This document shows, piece after piece, positions 8,130-17,401 of a stretch of 64,000 nt of DNA (positions are counted from its first letter, which is position 1; the number at the start of each line of letters is the position of its first letter). Position numbers and translations under genes: made by a program. Source of the stretch: a virus; IMG/VR virus record IMGVR_UViG_3300005288_000003, positions 1 through 64,000 of that record; one strand, given 5' to 3'. The notes beneath the pieces were generated by a model that had not been told where the DNA came from, did no database searches, and was given only the letters and a program-made list of their open reading frames with translations.

Positions 8130-9156
8130 ACTTTGTCAACACCTCTCTGCAATTAATCCGATCATCTTCCCAGCGTCGCATAAACGCACAGTCCACGTAG
8201 AGTTGCATAATCTCAACATGATCTTTCTGTTGAACTACGCCCGTATGGTCTGTGTAAGTTTGAACTTCGGGATACCACATCTTATACGTGTCGTGTAGGA
8301 CTTGCCAAGCTTCCCTGTCACTCTTGCAATCTTTCAGAAGGTTATAAGCAGCAACTTCACCAAACTGGCGAGCTATGCCAGCCTTATCTCCTTGTATTTT
8401 CCAAAGGTCTGCTCCGTGGTAACAGTCTACTTTATCACCATAGAGGCTCTGGAAGTACAGCCAGTGTCGTCCTGTTCCTTTGATTCCACTCCCTTCACGA
8501 TGAATCTCGCCATACCCTTGGATCAACCGTGGAGTTGTGTCTTTATCGGGGTTGAATAGATAGCCAGAACACTGCAAGGCGTCTTTGTCACAAGTCACTT
8601 GAATCACTCTCCCTTTCTTGGCCTTCCAGCCTTCGTATGCACGGATACTTCCCTTGTCATCAACTTCCATTCCATTGACAACGATTGCACCAAGTTCATC
8701 AATCATCCACTGGCGAAGCTCTTTGAGTTGCACAGGGCGAATTGTATCGTCACGTTTCCCTTTGTAGCGACCGCCCAACAGAGCGGAGCCAGCGTACTTG
8801 CCTACAGTTACAAGGTGTTCCATCGGCAACGGGATCAAGTCACGGAAGTTATCCTTCCCGCCAATGTAAATCTCACCTTTCAAAACTCCAGTGCGGTTGT
8901 GGTAGCCTTTGATCATTTCACGGATCAAGGATTTACCATAGGAACTGTGTCGAGGGTCTTGCACGTCTGTGATGGTATACATTTCAAGTGAATCATACCG
9001 TCCAGCTTCCAATGCCTTCTTGAACTCTGTGCGATTTGACCAGTGTTCGATTGTGCCTTTGGTGATGTGCTGGGTTGTGATGCTCTTTGTCTCGTTTGCT
9101 GCTGCTGCTTTGTACGCGATACTGTCAGCGTCAAAGATTAGAATATCTTCGCTCAT
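8116..9156 (-). CDS. 5'-3' exonuclease / flap endonuclease-like protein
   Basis: 346 residues with the acidic motifs of the PIN/FEN family used by T7-like phages to remove primers and degrade DNA from 5' ends: IFDADSIAYKAAA near the N-terminus, an acidic EVDDKGSIRAYEG and VTCDKDALQ in the middle. It sits in the replication block with SSB, polymerase and primase-helicase. The ribosome site (TTAGGAGAAAACAATG) lies just behind a terminator hairpin for the upstream gene. An HNH-AP2 gene overlaps its 3' end. Confidence 0.85.
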   Translation of the reverse strand: MSEDILIFDADSIAYKAAAANETKSITTQHITKGTIEHWSNRTEFKKALEAGRYDSLEMYTITDVQDPRHSSYGKSLIREMIKGYHNRTGVLKGEIYIGGKDNFRDLIPLPMEHLVTVGKYAGSALLGGRYKGKRDDTIRPVQLKELRQWMIDELGAIVVNGMEVDDKGSIRAYEGWKAKKGRVIQVTCDKDALQCSGYLFNPDKDTTPRLIQGYGEIHREGSGIKGTGRHWLYFQSLYGDKVDCYHGADLWKIQGDKAGIARQFGEVAAYNLLKDCKSDREAWQVLHDTYKMWYPEVQTYTDHTGVVQQKDHVEIMQLYVDCAFMRRWEDDRINCREVLTKYGIV

Positions 9157-9171
9157 TGTTTTCTCCTAACG

Positions 9172-9206
9172 AAAAAGGGGAAACGCCGTTAAGCGCCTCC
9201 CCCTTT
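9172..9206 (-). terminator. Rho-independent terminator
   Basis: Leftward hairpin with AAAGGGGG...CCCCTTTTT arms and a GCGC/GCG inner stem, ending in a T run. It ends the transcript of the two acidic small genes to its right. Confidence 0.75.
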
Positions 9207-9226
9207 GGGTGTGTTTCATTGAGCTA

Positions 9227-9520
9227 TCAAAACTCAGGGTTGTCCTTTAAGAACTGCTCTGTTTGAGCCACGTTCTGTGGGCTCGGAGAGTCGTAGCCGG
9301 TCAGTTCCTTATATTTCTCGAACAGTTCCAGTGTAGCCTCTTCCTTCTCTTCGAAGGTGTTCTCTACGTGAAGCTTGGCGCTCTTCTGTACAAGGGAAAT
9401 ACCTTTGGTATCATGATCAGCTTCTTTGGCTTCGGCCTTGAGAGATTTTACATCTTCTTTGTGGGCCATTGCTGCAAGTTCCAGTGTTACAAACCTTTCA
9501 AACAATTCAGATTCTGTCAC
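9227..9520 (-). CDS. Hypothetical coiled-coil protein
   Basis: 97 residues, strongly charged and helical (long E/K-rich middle). A coiled coil is likely. It overlaps the upstream gene by ATGA and is followed by a terminator. No family is recognised. Confidence 0.75.
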   Translation of the reverse strand: MTESELFERFVTLELAAMAHKEDVKSLKAEAKEADHDTKGISLVQKSAKLHVENTFEEKEEATLELFEKYKELTGYDSPSPQNVAQTEQFLKDNPEF

Positions 9521-9753
9521 TCTTCTTCCTCTCCTTCGTCAAATTCAAAACCTTCTGCACAGTCAGAGACGCCGAGGCTATCCAGTGTGCATTCGTCTGG
9601 TACATTCAGTGTATCGTAATGGAAGCCATCACCGTCACTGAAATCGTCTGTATCCATTTCTTCCAACTTGCGAATGAACTCCGCGTTGAAAGTGTACTGC
9701 GGGTAGTAGCTACCATCGCCACCATTACCTACCAGAATGTATAGGGTCTTCAT
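9517..9753 (-). CDS. Hypothetical highly acidic protein
   Basis: 78 residues. The C-terminal half is extremely acidic (many D/E, ending DEGEEEE) and might mimic nucleic acid, although that is inference. AAGGAG precedes the ATG. It follows ssb and a GC-rich hairpin. Confidence 0.75.
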   Translation of the reverse strand: MKTLYILVGNGGDGSYYPQYTFNAEFIRKLEEMDTDDFSDGDGFHYDTLNVPDECTLDSLGVSDCAEGFEFDEGEEEE

Positions 9754-9780
9754 TGTTGCTCCTTGTCAGGTTATCGAAGG

Positions 9781-9804
9781 GGGCACACTGTATAAGCTGT
9801 GCCC
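9781..9804 (-). terminator. Hairpin behind ssb (weak terminator or processing site)
   Basis: Perfect GGGCACA...TGTGCCC arms directly after the ssb stop, followed by CCTTCG rather than a T run. It may attenuate read-through. Confidence 0.45.
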
Positions 9805-9814
9805 ATGACTCGAA

Positions 9815-10822
9815 TCAGAATGGAACTTGATCTTCGAAGTCATCATCCGCTGGAGCGACCGGAGTAATGCCCTGAGCCTTCTCTTTTGGTGCTTCGCTAG
9901 CCTGTGGAGCTTTGCCGTCTTCCAACATGGCCGACAGCGGGCTGCCTGCGTAGTTGTTAGCACGCTTGATGGTGTTACGGACAGCAACACGGAGTTGCTT
10001 GACAGTATCAGCATCGTTATCGCTGTACAGGTTTACACCGTGCAGAATGCCTTCTGGAACTTCTGGCACTGGAACGCCTTCTGGAACCATACCGACCAGC
10101 TTGATGGATTCAGTGAAGAACTCGCCACCGCTCTTGCCCGGCTTCATGTACACTTGGAACTGGAACTGTGCTACCTTGCCCAGCAATTCACCGATACGAC
10201 CTTTGGTGAACAGACCGTTTGCATCGAGAATGCCTACAGCGTCAGCCAGCTTGTGGATGCCGTTGTTTTTGGCGAAAGCCCACACCGATTTGCCACCGCC
10301 GATGTCGTGCTTCATTTCCTTGATGTTGTACGGCTTGCCAACAACTTTGACCTTCTCACCCGGCAGAGTGAACTCACCGTTGAGTGGCAGACGCAGTGGC
10401 AGCGGGTTCGAGTTACCGAAGAACTGACCTTTGTCTACAGGGCATTGTGGGAAGTCAACCATGACCGCCAGTTGTTGCACAGGGTTTTGCACGTAACGCA
10501 GGCACTCAACACCATCGACCATTTCGAATCGAACGTTTTCACGCTTGGCGTAGTCGGCAATTACAACTGCCTTTTGTGCATCGCTACCGTCATACGCAGG
10601 GAACTTCTTGCGGAATTGCACGTCGGTTGTTTGGATCGCTGCATCTTCCAGATTCTGTTCACCGAGGTCGATCAGGCCCGAGATAACACCCGGAATCGAA
10701 CGAACCTTGCCACCACCAGCCGCTGCCACAACGTGTGCGTTCAGCTCATCCCACTTGACCGCTGGACGATTTCCGCCTTCGGTAGTGGTGTTGGTAGTAG
10801 TCACGAAAGTAAAACCAGTCAT
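9815..10822 (-). CDS. ssb: Single-stranded DNA-binding protein
   Basis: 335 residues. The N-terminal part is beta-rich. The C-terminus is a flexible linker (APQASEAPKEKAQ) leading to the acidic tip DDDFEDQVPF, which matches the SSB C-terminal tail used to recruit replication partners. It lies between the exonuclease and polymerase genes. The length is larger than bacterial SSB but usual for phage SSBs of this group. The start has AGGAGAAATACA upstream. Confidence 0.8.
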   Translation of the reverse strand: MTGFTFVTTTNTTTEGGNRPAVKWDELNAHVVAAAGGGKVRSIPGVISGLIDLGEQNLEDAAIQTTDVQFRKKFPAYDGSDAQKAVVIADYAKRENVRFEMVDGVECLRYVQNPVQQLAVMVDFPQCPVDKGQFFGNSNPLPLRLPLNGEFTLPGEKVKVVGKPYNIKEMKHDIGGGKSVWAFAKNNGIHKLADAVGILDANGLFTKGRIGELLGKVAQFQFQVYMKPGKSGGEFFTESIKLVGMVPEGVPVPEVPEGILHGVNLYSDNDADTVKQLRVAVRNTIKRANNYAGSPLSAMLEDGKAPQASEAPKEKAQGITPVAPADDDFEDQVPF

Positions 10823-10861
10823 TGTATTTCTCCTATCTAAATGCTCTCTATGAGCTTAAAT

Positions 10862-10877
10862 GGGGCCACGTGGCCCC
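10862..10877 (-). terminator. Perfect GC palindrome, possible terminator
   Basis: GGGGCCACGTGGCCCC is a perfect 16-bp palindrome followed leftward by ATTTAA. It lies between two genes and most likely works as a short terminator. Confidence 0.5.
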
Positions 10878-10892
10878 GTGGGTTGGAAACTC

Positions 10893-11282
10893 TTACCGAA
10901 TTTCCTTTACAGGAGCGTATGCCATAATGATAACGCCCTCTTTCTTGCCGCCCATGAAGCTCTTGACTTCACGAGCGTATTCGCGATCCCGTGTGTTGAC
11001 CAATGACATGCCGTCAGCGTCTTGTACGGAATACAGATATTTGATACGAGCAGCTACATCTTTCTGCTCTTCGGTTTGTTCTGGAGTCGAAGCGTTCAGC
11101 TCTTCGTAATCGCGAGCAGTCAGCACTTGACCGATGCGGTGCATGCCGATCATGCCGGAGGCGTTCACAGCGCCTGCTTGGGCATCGTATGGCCCTTCGG
11201 CGGTAACGATCAGGCCGACAGGGAAGCCGTGGCCCCAATCATTAGCAGATGCGATGATGCGGATTTCACGTGGAAAATTCAT
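10893..11282 (-). CDS. Hypothetical protein
   Basis: 129 residues, mixed fold, no recognised motif. AGGAGTAAGA precedes the ATG. It belongs to the leftward unit that begins at the promoter at 12094-12121. Confidence 0.75.
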   Translation of the reverse strand: MNFPREIRIIASANDWGHGFPVGLIVTAEGPYDAQAGAVNASGMIGMHRIGQVLTARDYEELNASTPEQTEEQKDVAARIKYLYSVQDADGMSLVNTRDREYAREVKSFMGGKKEGVIIMAYAPVKEIR

Positions 11283-11292
11283 TCTTACTCCT

Positions 11293-11565
11293 TTATGCGA
11301 TTAGGTCAGAAATTCGGCTACGGACACGTGCGAGACGCGACAGCGATTCATTGGCTTCACCAATTTTGGTTGCCAGAACAGCGATAGCTTCTTGGTCAGC
11401 TACGATTTGCTCGTTTATGATGGTGTGAGCTGCGTCCAGTTTGGTGGTCGCTTCACTGAAAGCTTGAAGGGCGTCAGCCAGAACAACTTCATGGCTCTTG
11501 ACAGATTGCTTGGTGGTGAACATTCCATTGAACAGGCCAACAGATGGCTCGGTACGTGCAGTCAT
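11293..11565 (-). CDS. Hypothetical helical protein
   Basis: 90 residues, nearly all helix, likely coiled coil in the C-terminal two thirds. The start at 11565 has CAAAGGAGAATGAA upstream. An ATG ten codons earlier lies inside the terminator hairpin and is rejected. Confidence 0.75.
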   Translation of the reverse strand: MTARTEPSVGLFNGMFTTKQSVKSHEVVLADALQAFSEATTKLDAAHTIINEQIVADQEAIAVLATKIGEANESLSRLARVRSRISDLIA

Positions 11566-11587
11566 TTCATTCTCCTTTGTAAGATGG

Positions 11588-11605
11588 GGCGGCATTTCTG
11601 CCGCC
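11588..11605 (-). terminator. GAAA-tetraloop hairpin
   Basis: Perfect GGCGGCA-GAAA-TGCCGCC stem-loop after the SH3-like gene. It is very stable but lacks a T run, so it is a weak terminator or an RNA processing/stability element. Confidence 0.6.
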
Positions 11606-11616
11606 GGATGGGTAGT

Positions 11617-12048
11617 TTAAGCGGAAGGATGGTTCTTGTCAAGCCACGCTTTCAACTGTTTGCGAAGTTTTTTCACATCTTCAACGGTCAGTTCAATGGT
11701 CTGCGAACTGTCGAAATCGCCGTCGGAATCCAGCTCACCAGCGCCGATGTAGACGTGACCACGCATCGAGGTATCAACTTCGAGTACATCGTCGCAAGCA
11801 TCGGTGTAGAGGATTTCGGCCAACAGGTTTTCTTTCGGTGACTTTGGAGTAGCCAGTTTCAGATCGTTGGAGTTGTAGACGTTGGCGTTGCCGTTCGACC
11901 ATTTGACGCGGATAGGATGATCACTGGAACCATCGTGGCTCTGTACTTCACCAACCAGACCAGCTGGGTTGTACGAGTCACTCGAACCGTAATACTGGCT
12001 CGACTTCTTGATCTTTACAGAATCACCAACTTTCAATTGCTTAGCCAT
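11617..12048 (-). CDS. Hypothetical protein with SH3-like N-terminus
   Basis: 143 residues. The N-terminal 65 residues (VGDSVKIKKSSQYYG...GEVQS....IRVKWSNG..NVYNSNDLK) look like an SH3/KOW-type beta barrel. The rest is unrecognised. It is the first gene behind the TTGACA/TAGAAT promoter and so probably starts the ssb transcript. AGGAGGATATAAA precedes the ATG. Confidence 0.75.
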   Translation of the reverse strand: MAKQLKVGDSVKIKKSSQYYGSSDSYNPAGLVGEVQSHDGSSDHPIRVKWSNGNANVYNSNDLKLATPKSPKENLLAEILYTDACDDVLEVDTSMRGHVYIGAGELDSDGDFDSSQTIELTVEDVKKLRKQLKAWLDKNHPSA

Positions 12049-12093
12049 TTTATATCCTCCTAATGATTTATGTTTGTGTTGCTGAGAGGGGCC

Positions 12094-12121
12094 ATTCTAC
12101 ACGATCCTGACCCCTTGTCAA
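12094..12121 (-). promoter_or_regulatory. Sigma70-type promoter upstream of the ssb unit
   Basis: Leftward TTGACA (12121-12116), 16-bp spacer, TAGAAT (12099-12094) followed by GGCC. It lies between the polymerase stop and the SH3-like gene. Confidence 0.9.
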
Positions 12122-12130
12122 CAATTTATT

Positions 12131-14743
12131 TTAGTGACACGATGCCCATGAATTTCCAAGTATGTAGCCAGCAGTCAAGTCGATAGGCACCAACTCTGTG
12201 CTGTAGAACTGCCCTGCAAGCGATACAGCCTTCACAGCCAGCACACCCGCCTGACAGAACGCTACAAAATAGCCTCCACCTTTCGTAGCGTGGCTGATAT
12301 CAGACCATACACGGCCAGTGAGTTCGAAGTCTTTGTCCTTGAACGCCTGAGCCTCTTCCTTGGTTGCAAACCGTTTGAACGTCACTTCACTTGCAGACAC
12401 CTCAAGCTGTGCTTCGTCGTGGTACGCAATCATTTGCTGGCAGAACTTCTTATTTTTCCAGTCTTCCAAGAAGAAATCGACGGCTAGGCCGTTCTCTTTC
12501 AACAGAACGTCGTGAATGACCATTGCACGTTTGGCACAGATTACACCGCCCGATTGGAACAGGCTGTTTAGGATGGCGTGTGCAGAACGTGTTGGAACAC
12601 GACGCCCGTCAATCCCGATGATGTACTTCTTGCCATTCGCTTCCCACTCTTTCTGGAGCTGGTCTTTCAGGTGCTTGAGTGGGAATGCAGCATCCCAAAA
12701 CGCTTCAAACACTTGGTTGCCCGTTTGCAGGTCAGAACCAATGGTCTTGGCTACCTTAGCAGCTTGAGCGCCATATGTGCAACCGTACTTCACGTTCTTC
12801 GCTGGCGAACGACCAAACTCCCGACCGATGATAGCACTGATGGATTTCGCCATCATGGTGTGAACGTCAAACGGTTTGTCCAGCATCAACGACTTGCAGT
12901 ATGCCCGATCAGCAGCATCATAACGGTCGCAGTAGGCAGACTCGATACGCGCTTCCAGACTATCGAAGTCATACCCGATTTGGAAGTAGCCGTCAGAGAC
13001 GCCAAACAACGCTCTCAGCTCTTTCCCATACAGGCTGGTAACACGAGGCACGTTCGCCACCGAACGGTGCTTGAATCGGCTTGTAGCGGCTCCACAGGTG
13101 TCTGCCGGAGTTGGAATCCGACCATCTTCCCGCACGTTGCTAATGTAACCCTTTTCTGGCTCTTCGTCTGGATCATCCCAGTCAACACCACCACCGAGAA
13201 TCGAGTTACGTCGGTGTTTGAACGTTAGGTATTCAACCACGTCCTTAGCGAACGGGAAGCTTTCCGAGATACGTTCCAAGTCGGGACACATGTCCTTGTC
13301 TTGGCCCTTAGTAAAACTTGGATTACTAATAACTTTCAACCCACGACCACCACGTTCCAGCATGGCTTCAACCAGATTGCGATCAATTGGACGACGGTTA
13401 GGCCACAGATGTGCCAGACGATCATCACGGAACGCACTGTTCAGAGTCTGTTCAACATACCGCTCTACAGCTTCACGGAACTTGGTCGGGTCAAGCTTGT
13501 TCTTCTTGCTGTCAACCGTCAAGTCTTTTTCTTTGTACTCGCTCGGGTTCCAACCCAAAGACACCAGCCAGTTTTTGATGTGCGTGGTATCGTCAATGGT
13601 TGCATCCATTTCAGTGACCAACGGAACACCAGCTTGCAGCGGTAGAGAGTACACCTTGCCCAGCATTTCTACCGTGCGTGTTTCAGGATCGTATACGCCT
13701 TCGTGCTTGGCAATGAACTTCTCCATGTGAGCGGAGATTTCACCGTTCTTTTTGAACTGGGTTACAGGCGGTGTGTACGCCTTCATGAACACTTGAGTCG
13801 CTGGACGCTTCGGAAGCAACGGCTCTACTTTCACACGGCGCTCTTCCATCATCTTGTCCAATTCATCCAAGGCAATGTGAGCCTTTTCACGGTTGAAGTG
13901 GAAGCCCCGGTGTTCCTGTCGTGTGATGATTTCTGCGATGTTGTGTTCGAGCTTGATTGCACTCACCCACTTCATCAGTTCGTCACGGTTGTTCAGGTTC
14001 GGGCCAGCAGTCTTATGGTCGAGCTTGTTCTTGGTGCCATCCATCAAACCAAAGAACACTTCGGTGTTGGACTTAACGTCGAAAATACAGTAGTACAGCA
14101 TGTCAGCAGCGAAGTCACGGAAACGCAGATCGATGTGCATGTGCTTACGGAATGCGATCTTCTCGCTCGTACCACCAGAAGCCAGCTTCTCCAACGAGTG
14201 ACCGCCGTAGCGGTCAGGGTTCAAGCACTTAGACAACGGGAGTGTATCCCAAATTGCCAGCTTGTTACCGCCCCATGTATCACTGACAAAGGTCGTTAGA
14301 CCGCCGTCTCTAACTTCGTGACCAATGGTGAAATTGATCCCGTACATCAGCTTGATTGCCATCAAGTCGTAGCTGATTTGGTTGTGTGCTACCAGACGAC
14401 GGAACTTTGTCTTGAGGATGAACGCTTTCAGCTCAGACATCGGCTTGTGCGTGTACTCGACTGGAACGTAATTCGACAGCCAGTATTTCTCACCGTTGAT
14501 TTCTTCGTAGTGGTCCTGACCATCGAATTCGTACTTCGGTCCGTTGTGGAATGCTACGATTTCGCCAGTGAAATGGTTCTCGAATACAACACAGTGCATC
14601 GCGAAGTTGCCCTTCAACTTGTACGGGCTTGCCGTGTAGTCGATGGTGCGTTCGTTCAACAGGTCGTTTGCCTCGATGTCCCATGTCCAGTCGTCAGGGT
14701 GTGCGAATTTGTTAGGTTGAAATGGTGGTTTGATCAGGTTCAA
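12131..14743 (-). CDS. Family A (T7-like) DNA polymerase with 3'-5' exonuclease
   Basis: Replicates the phage genome. About 870 residues. The exonuclease domain starts with WDIEAN (D22, E24). Polymerase motif A is DFDSLEARI, motif B is RSPAKNVKYGCTYG and motif C is the palm HDE in AYHDEAQLE near residue 775. The C-terminus ends in SWASCH as in T7-like enzymes. I place the start at a TTG at 14743, which has AAAGGAG six bases upstream. The frame remains open back to 14809, but that segment is the terminator hairpin of the preceding gene. It partners the primase-helicase immediately upstream. Confidence 0.93.
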   Translation of the reverse strand: MNLIKPPFQPNKFAHPDDWTWDIEANDLLNERTIDYTASPYKLKGNFAMHCVVFENHFTGEIVAFHNGPKYEFDGQDHYEEINGEKYWLSNYVPVEYTHKPMSELKAFILKTKFRRLVAHNQISYDLMAIKLMYGINFTIGHEVRDGGLTTFVSDTWGGNKLAIWDTLPLSKCLNPDRYGGHSLEKLASGGTSEKIAFRKHMHIDLRFRDFAADMLYYCIFDVKSNTEVFFGLMDGTKNKLDHKTAGPNLNNRDELMKWVSAIKLEHNIAEIITRQEHRGFHFNREKAHIALDELDKMMEERRVKVEPLLPKRPATQVFMKAYTPPVTQFKKNGEISAHMEKFIAKHEGVYDPETRTVEMLGKVYSLPLQAGVPLVTEMDATIDDTTHIKNWLVSLGWNPSEYKEKDLTVDSKKNKLDPTKFREAVERYVEQTLNSAFRDDRLAHLWPNRRPIDRNLVEAMLERGGRGLKVISNPSFTKGQDKDMCPDLERISESFPFAKDVVEYLTFKHRRNSILGGGVDWDDPDEEPEKGYISNVREDGRIPTPADTCGAATSRFKHRSVANVPRVTSLYGKELRALFGVSDGYFQIGYDFDSLEARIESAYCDRYDAADRAYCKSLMLDKPFDVHTMMAKSISAIIGREFGRSPAKNVKYGCTYGAQAAKVAKTIGSDLQTGNQVFEAFWDAAFPLKHLKDQLQKEWEANGKKYIIGIDGRRVPTRSAHAILNSLFQSGGVICAKRAMVIHDVLLKENGLAVDFFLEDWKNKKFCQQMIAYHDEAQLEVSASEVTFKRFATKEEAQAFKDKDFELTGRVWSDISHATKGGGYFVAFCQAGVLAVKAVSLAGQFYSTELVPIDLTAGYILGNSWASCH

Positions 14744-14765
14744 TTCTCTCTCCTTTGTTGTGTCT

Positions 14766-14801
14766 AAAACGACGAAAGGGAGAGTACCGTAGTACCCTCC
14801 C
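14766..14801 (-). terminator. Terminator between primase-helicase and polymerase
   Basis: Leftward stem GGGAGGGTAC-TACG-GTACTCTCCC (one G-T pair) followed by TTTCGTCGTTTT. It lies after the primase-helicase stop and before the polymerase ribosome site, and would tune polymerase expression below that of the helicase. Confidence 0.8.
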
Positions 14802-14809
14802 ATTGTCAA

Positions 14810-16777
14810 TCAGTATTGCGATTCACCGCCCCATTGCTGGTATTCAACAAAGCCTCGCTCTGCAAGGCCACGTCGAGAGCTACCACGAGAGCTTTCACGC
14901 TCTTCTTCTTTGGCAGCTTGACCAGCTTCGTACTCTGCTCGTGCTGCTGGGTTCTTAGTGAGGTAGTCTTCCAGATCGTACAAAGTGTGTTCCTTGTTCG
15001 CGTAGAAGTACTCCCCAGCCTTCGGCCCTGTGTTGCCAGTCCAACGACACTTAGTCATCTTCATGTACGTGATGTTACGTTCAATCTCGCACTCAGCTTC
15101 TTTGTTTCGTGTGAACAACAGGTTGCACGCACCAGACTTGAAGATCGAGCTAGAGCCTTGGAAGTCCTCTTCGAACAGGTCTGCACCCGCCGAGTTCTGC
15201 TTCCCGCCCTGACCACTCTTACGGACGTGGTTGATGTTGATGAACGTCACCTTGTGGCTCTTCACAAGCCCTTTCTGCCAACGCATGAATACCGCCTGCT
15301 CTTCGTTGCTCATACCGTCCAGAATGTCTTGTAGAGGGTCGAGGATGATCACCTTGCAATCGCAGGAAATGATCAGCTCCATCACTTTCTCTTTCAGGTC
15401 ATCCAAGCCACCATCACGTTCGTCCAGCAAATGCCAACGGTGCGAGCCGTCAGGATTGTAGGTAAGCTCTTGAACAGCAGCCTCGAACTCTGGTGTGTTC
15501 ATCAGGTCGATTTTGTACTGCATATCTTCGATCAGTTCGAGCTTCTGACCAATGTGGCGCGAAGCCATCTTGATACCGTACTCTGCACAATCCGATTCCA
15601 GCGATACAACACCCACCTTGTGAGGCGAGTGGAAAATCCAGAAGTAAACCATTTCATCGACGATGGTCGATTTGCCCGTACCCGATGCAGAACCAAGGTT
15701 GACAATCCGGCCAAGTGGAATACCACCAGCCATCATCTTCTGTACCTTGTGCATGAACGCTGGCAATGGAATCTTCGGAACTACAGCCGCTGCTTTCATC
15801 AGAGAGAGCAACGATCCAGAACCAACAATACCGTTTGGCGTGTATGGCTGGCAAGCGAAGAACTCGGTGATGAACAGCCCTTGCTTGGCTACTGCCTGAT
15901 TCTTGTCTTTGTCCCACATGTAGCTGTTTGGGTCTTTCAGGGACATTTCCATGATGTACGCTTTGCCCTTCGGCAATGCCTTGGCGATCTTCTCTGCCGC
16001 TTCACGTCCAGCCGCATCGTTGTCCATGCAGATGATAACACGATCAAATCGGTTGAAGAACTCGTACTGTCCAACTACTTGCTTGTAGGCGCCAGATTCA
16101 CCGATGGTTGGCGACACAACGAACGTTGATTCGAAGTCTTGCCCTTTCTTGGCGTTCTCTCTTGCTCGGAAGTCAGCCAACATCTGATACGCCGAAAGCT
16201 GGTCAACTTCGCCGCCTACGATCAGGATATCTCGACTACGCTTTTGCAGGAAACGCCACTGGCCGAACATATGACAGTCCTTACCAGTTTCACCAATCCC
16301 CGCGAAGTCCTTGGGAATCATTCGTTTCTTGTAGCCTGTCAGCTCAAACCCCATATCGTTTTCAGCTTCTTGCGTGCACGGATAAAGCTGAGCAGACACA
16401 TTACCAGTGGCACCGTCAATCTCGTGACGTACTCCAAAGAAGGTGGTCGTATCTTTTCGAATACCGCGATAGCCAAAGCTGTCGTTTGTGGTTTGGGCTT
16501 TCAGTTGCTCGTGAATATCTGCGTTGAACAAACTGCCCACTAGATCATACTCCTTTTCAACTACTACACCGTTTTCTTCAAGCCACTCTTCGGAAGGGAT
16601 GGTAAAACCACCGCACCCACCGAAGCAGTGCGCTCCCTTGTGACGACCGTCTCTGTCGGTGCCATACACCATCAGGTTGTCGCCGCTGTTGTCCATGCCT
16701 TTCGCCACGCACTTTGGACAAGCAACCTTGCCCTCGGTATACAGGTCAATACCGTACTTATCTGCTACATCTGACAC
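14810..16777 (-). CDS. T7 gp4-like primase-helicase
   Basis: 655 residues. The zinc-binding primase N-terminus has C20, C23, H50/C51 and C55. A TOPRIM domain follows (IVGGEVDQLSA with the metal-binding Glu, then ICMDNDAAG). The RecA-like helicase has Walker A GSASGTGKST and Walker B VIILDPLQD. It unwinds DNA at the fork and lays primers for the polymerase encoded next. The C-terminal 40 residues are charged and probably bind the polymerase. The ribosome site is AAGGAGGGAACG. Confidence 0.93.
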   Translation of the reverse strand: MSDVADKYGIDLYTEGKVACPKCVAKGMDNSGDNLMVYGTDRDGRHKGAHCFGGCGGFTIPSEEWLEENGVVVEKEYDLVGSLFNADIHEQLKAQTTNDSFGYRGIRKDTTTFFGVRHEIDGATGNVSAQLYPCTQEAENDMGFELTGYKKRMIPKDFAGIGETGKDCHMFGQWRFLQKRSRDILIVGGEVDQLSAYQMLADFRARENAKKGQDFESTFVVSPTIGESGAYKQVVGQYEFFNRFDRVIICMDNDAAGREAAEKIAKALPKGKAYIMEMSLKDPNSYMWDKDKNQAVAKQGLFITEFFACQPYTPNGIVGSGSLLSLMKAAAVVPKIPLPAFMHKVQKMMAGGIPLGRIVNLGSASGTGKSTIVDEMVYFWIFHSPHKVGVVSLESDCAEYGIKMASRHIGQKLELIEDMQYKIDLMNTPEFEAAVQELTYNPDGSHRWHLLDERDGGLDDLKEKVMELIISCDCKVIILDPLQDILDGMSNEEQAVFMRWQKGLVKSHKVTFININHVRKSGQGGKQNSAGADLFEEDFQGSSSIFKSGACNLLFTRNKEAECEIERNITYMKMTKCRWTGNTGPKAGEYFYANKEHTLYDLEDYLTKNPAARAEYEAGQAAKEEERESSRGSSRRGLAERGFVEYQQWGGESQY

Positions 16778-16786
16778 GTTCCCTCC

Positions 16787-17044
16787 TTATGCAACCATTG
16801 GCCCCGGCCCATCGTCCTCTGGTTCAGGGTCTGGTGTTTTCAGCTTGTTTTCTGCCGCTTTCCGTGCGTACAGCCATTTGTATTGAACGCGCTCTTCTAC
16901 CGACAACGGGTGTGACAGTTGGTAGGTGTCGCCTTCATCCGATACGCTGAAAGGAATCAGATGCTCGCCCATTGCAGCGGTCATCAAGTCAGACAGGTTT
17001 GGATGTTTGAGGATCAGGACGTGGCCTTGCAGATCGCGAATCAT
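16787..17044 (-). CDS. Hypothetical protein
   Basis: 85 residues, C-terminus rich in Pro and acidic residues. The start at 17044 overlaps the upstream TGA and follows AGGTGG. No family is recognised. It lies directly upstream of the primase-helicase. Confidence 0.7.
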   Translation of the reverse strand: MIRDLQGHVLILKHPNLSDLMTAAMGEHLIPFSVSDEGDTYQLSHPLSVEERVQYKWLYARKAAENKLKTPDPEPEDDGPGPMVA

Positions 17045-17250
17045 GCGTCCACCTTTGGTGCCCATTCCATCATCAAAGCTGGAATCGTCAGCAGCAAGAT
17101 GCTATCAATGATTACCAGAATCACACCATTGACGGACAGGCCGAGGAATGCCATTGCAGCCAGCACACCGACCAACTCTTTGAAGACAACGATCATGACC
17201 ATCATCAGCAGCAAACCGAGGATGAAACTATTACGACCAAGCATTTCCAT
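17041..17250 (-). CDS. Small two-span membrane protein
   Basis: 69 residues from the ATG at 17250 (AAAGGAGAGTAAA upstream). Nearly the whole chain is hydrophobic, with two probable transmembrane helices separated by a short loop. It is not near the lysis genes, so a host-membrane role rather than a holin is likelier. No family is recognised. Confidence 0.75.
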   Translation of the reverse strand: MEMLGRNSFILGLLLMMVMIVVFKELVGVLAAMAFLGLSVNGVILVIIDSILLLTIPALMMEWAPKVDA

Positions 17251-17251
17251 T

Positions 17252-17401
17252 TTACTCTCCTTTATGGCGATGTTTCTTTTTGCGACGGTACTTGGTACGG
17301 TCACGTTCTACCTTCGGGACGTTCACACGTCGGTTCGGTCCAGCTACAGGATTACGAGCCAAGAACCCGCATCCAGTGCCACCCATCTTTGTATTCGACA
17401 T
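17252..17401 (-). CDS. Small basic protein
   Basis: About 49 residues. The C-terminus is very basic (KYRRKKKHRHKGE) and could bind nucleic acid. The start is placed at 17401 (AAAGGA eight bases upstream), which overlaps the upstream gene by 50 bases out of frame. An alternative start is six codons later. Confidence 0.5.
   Translation of the reverse strand: MSNTKMGGTGCGFLARNPVAGPNRRVNVPKVERDRTKYRRKKKHRHKGE

Noticed and set aside
9827-10840. 337-codon rightward ORF opposite ssb
   Set aside because: Shadow of the SSB gene. It would run against the operon and lacks a start signal.
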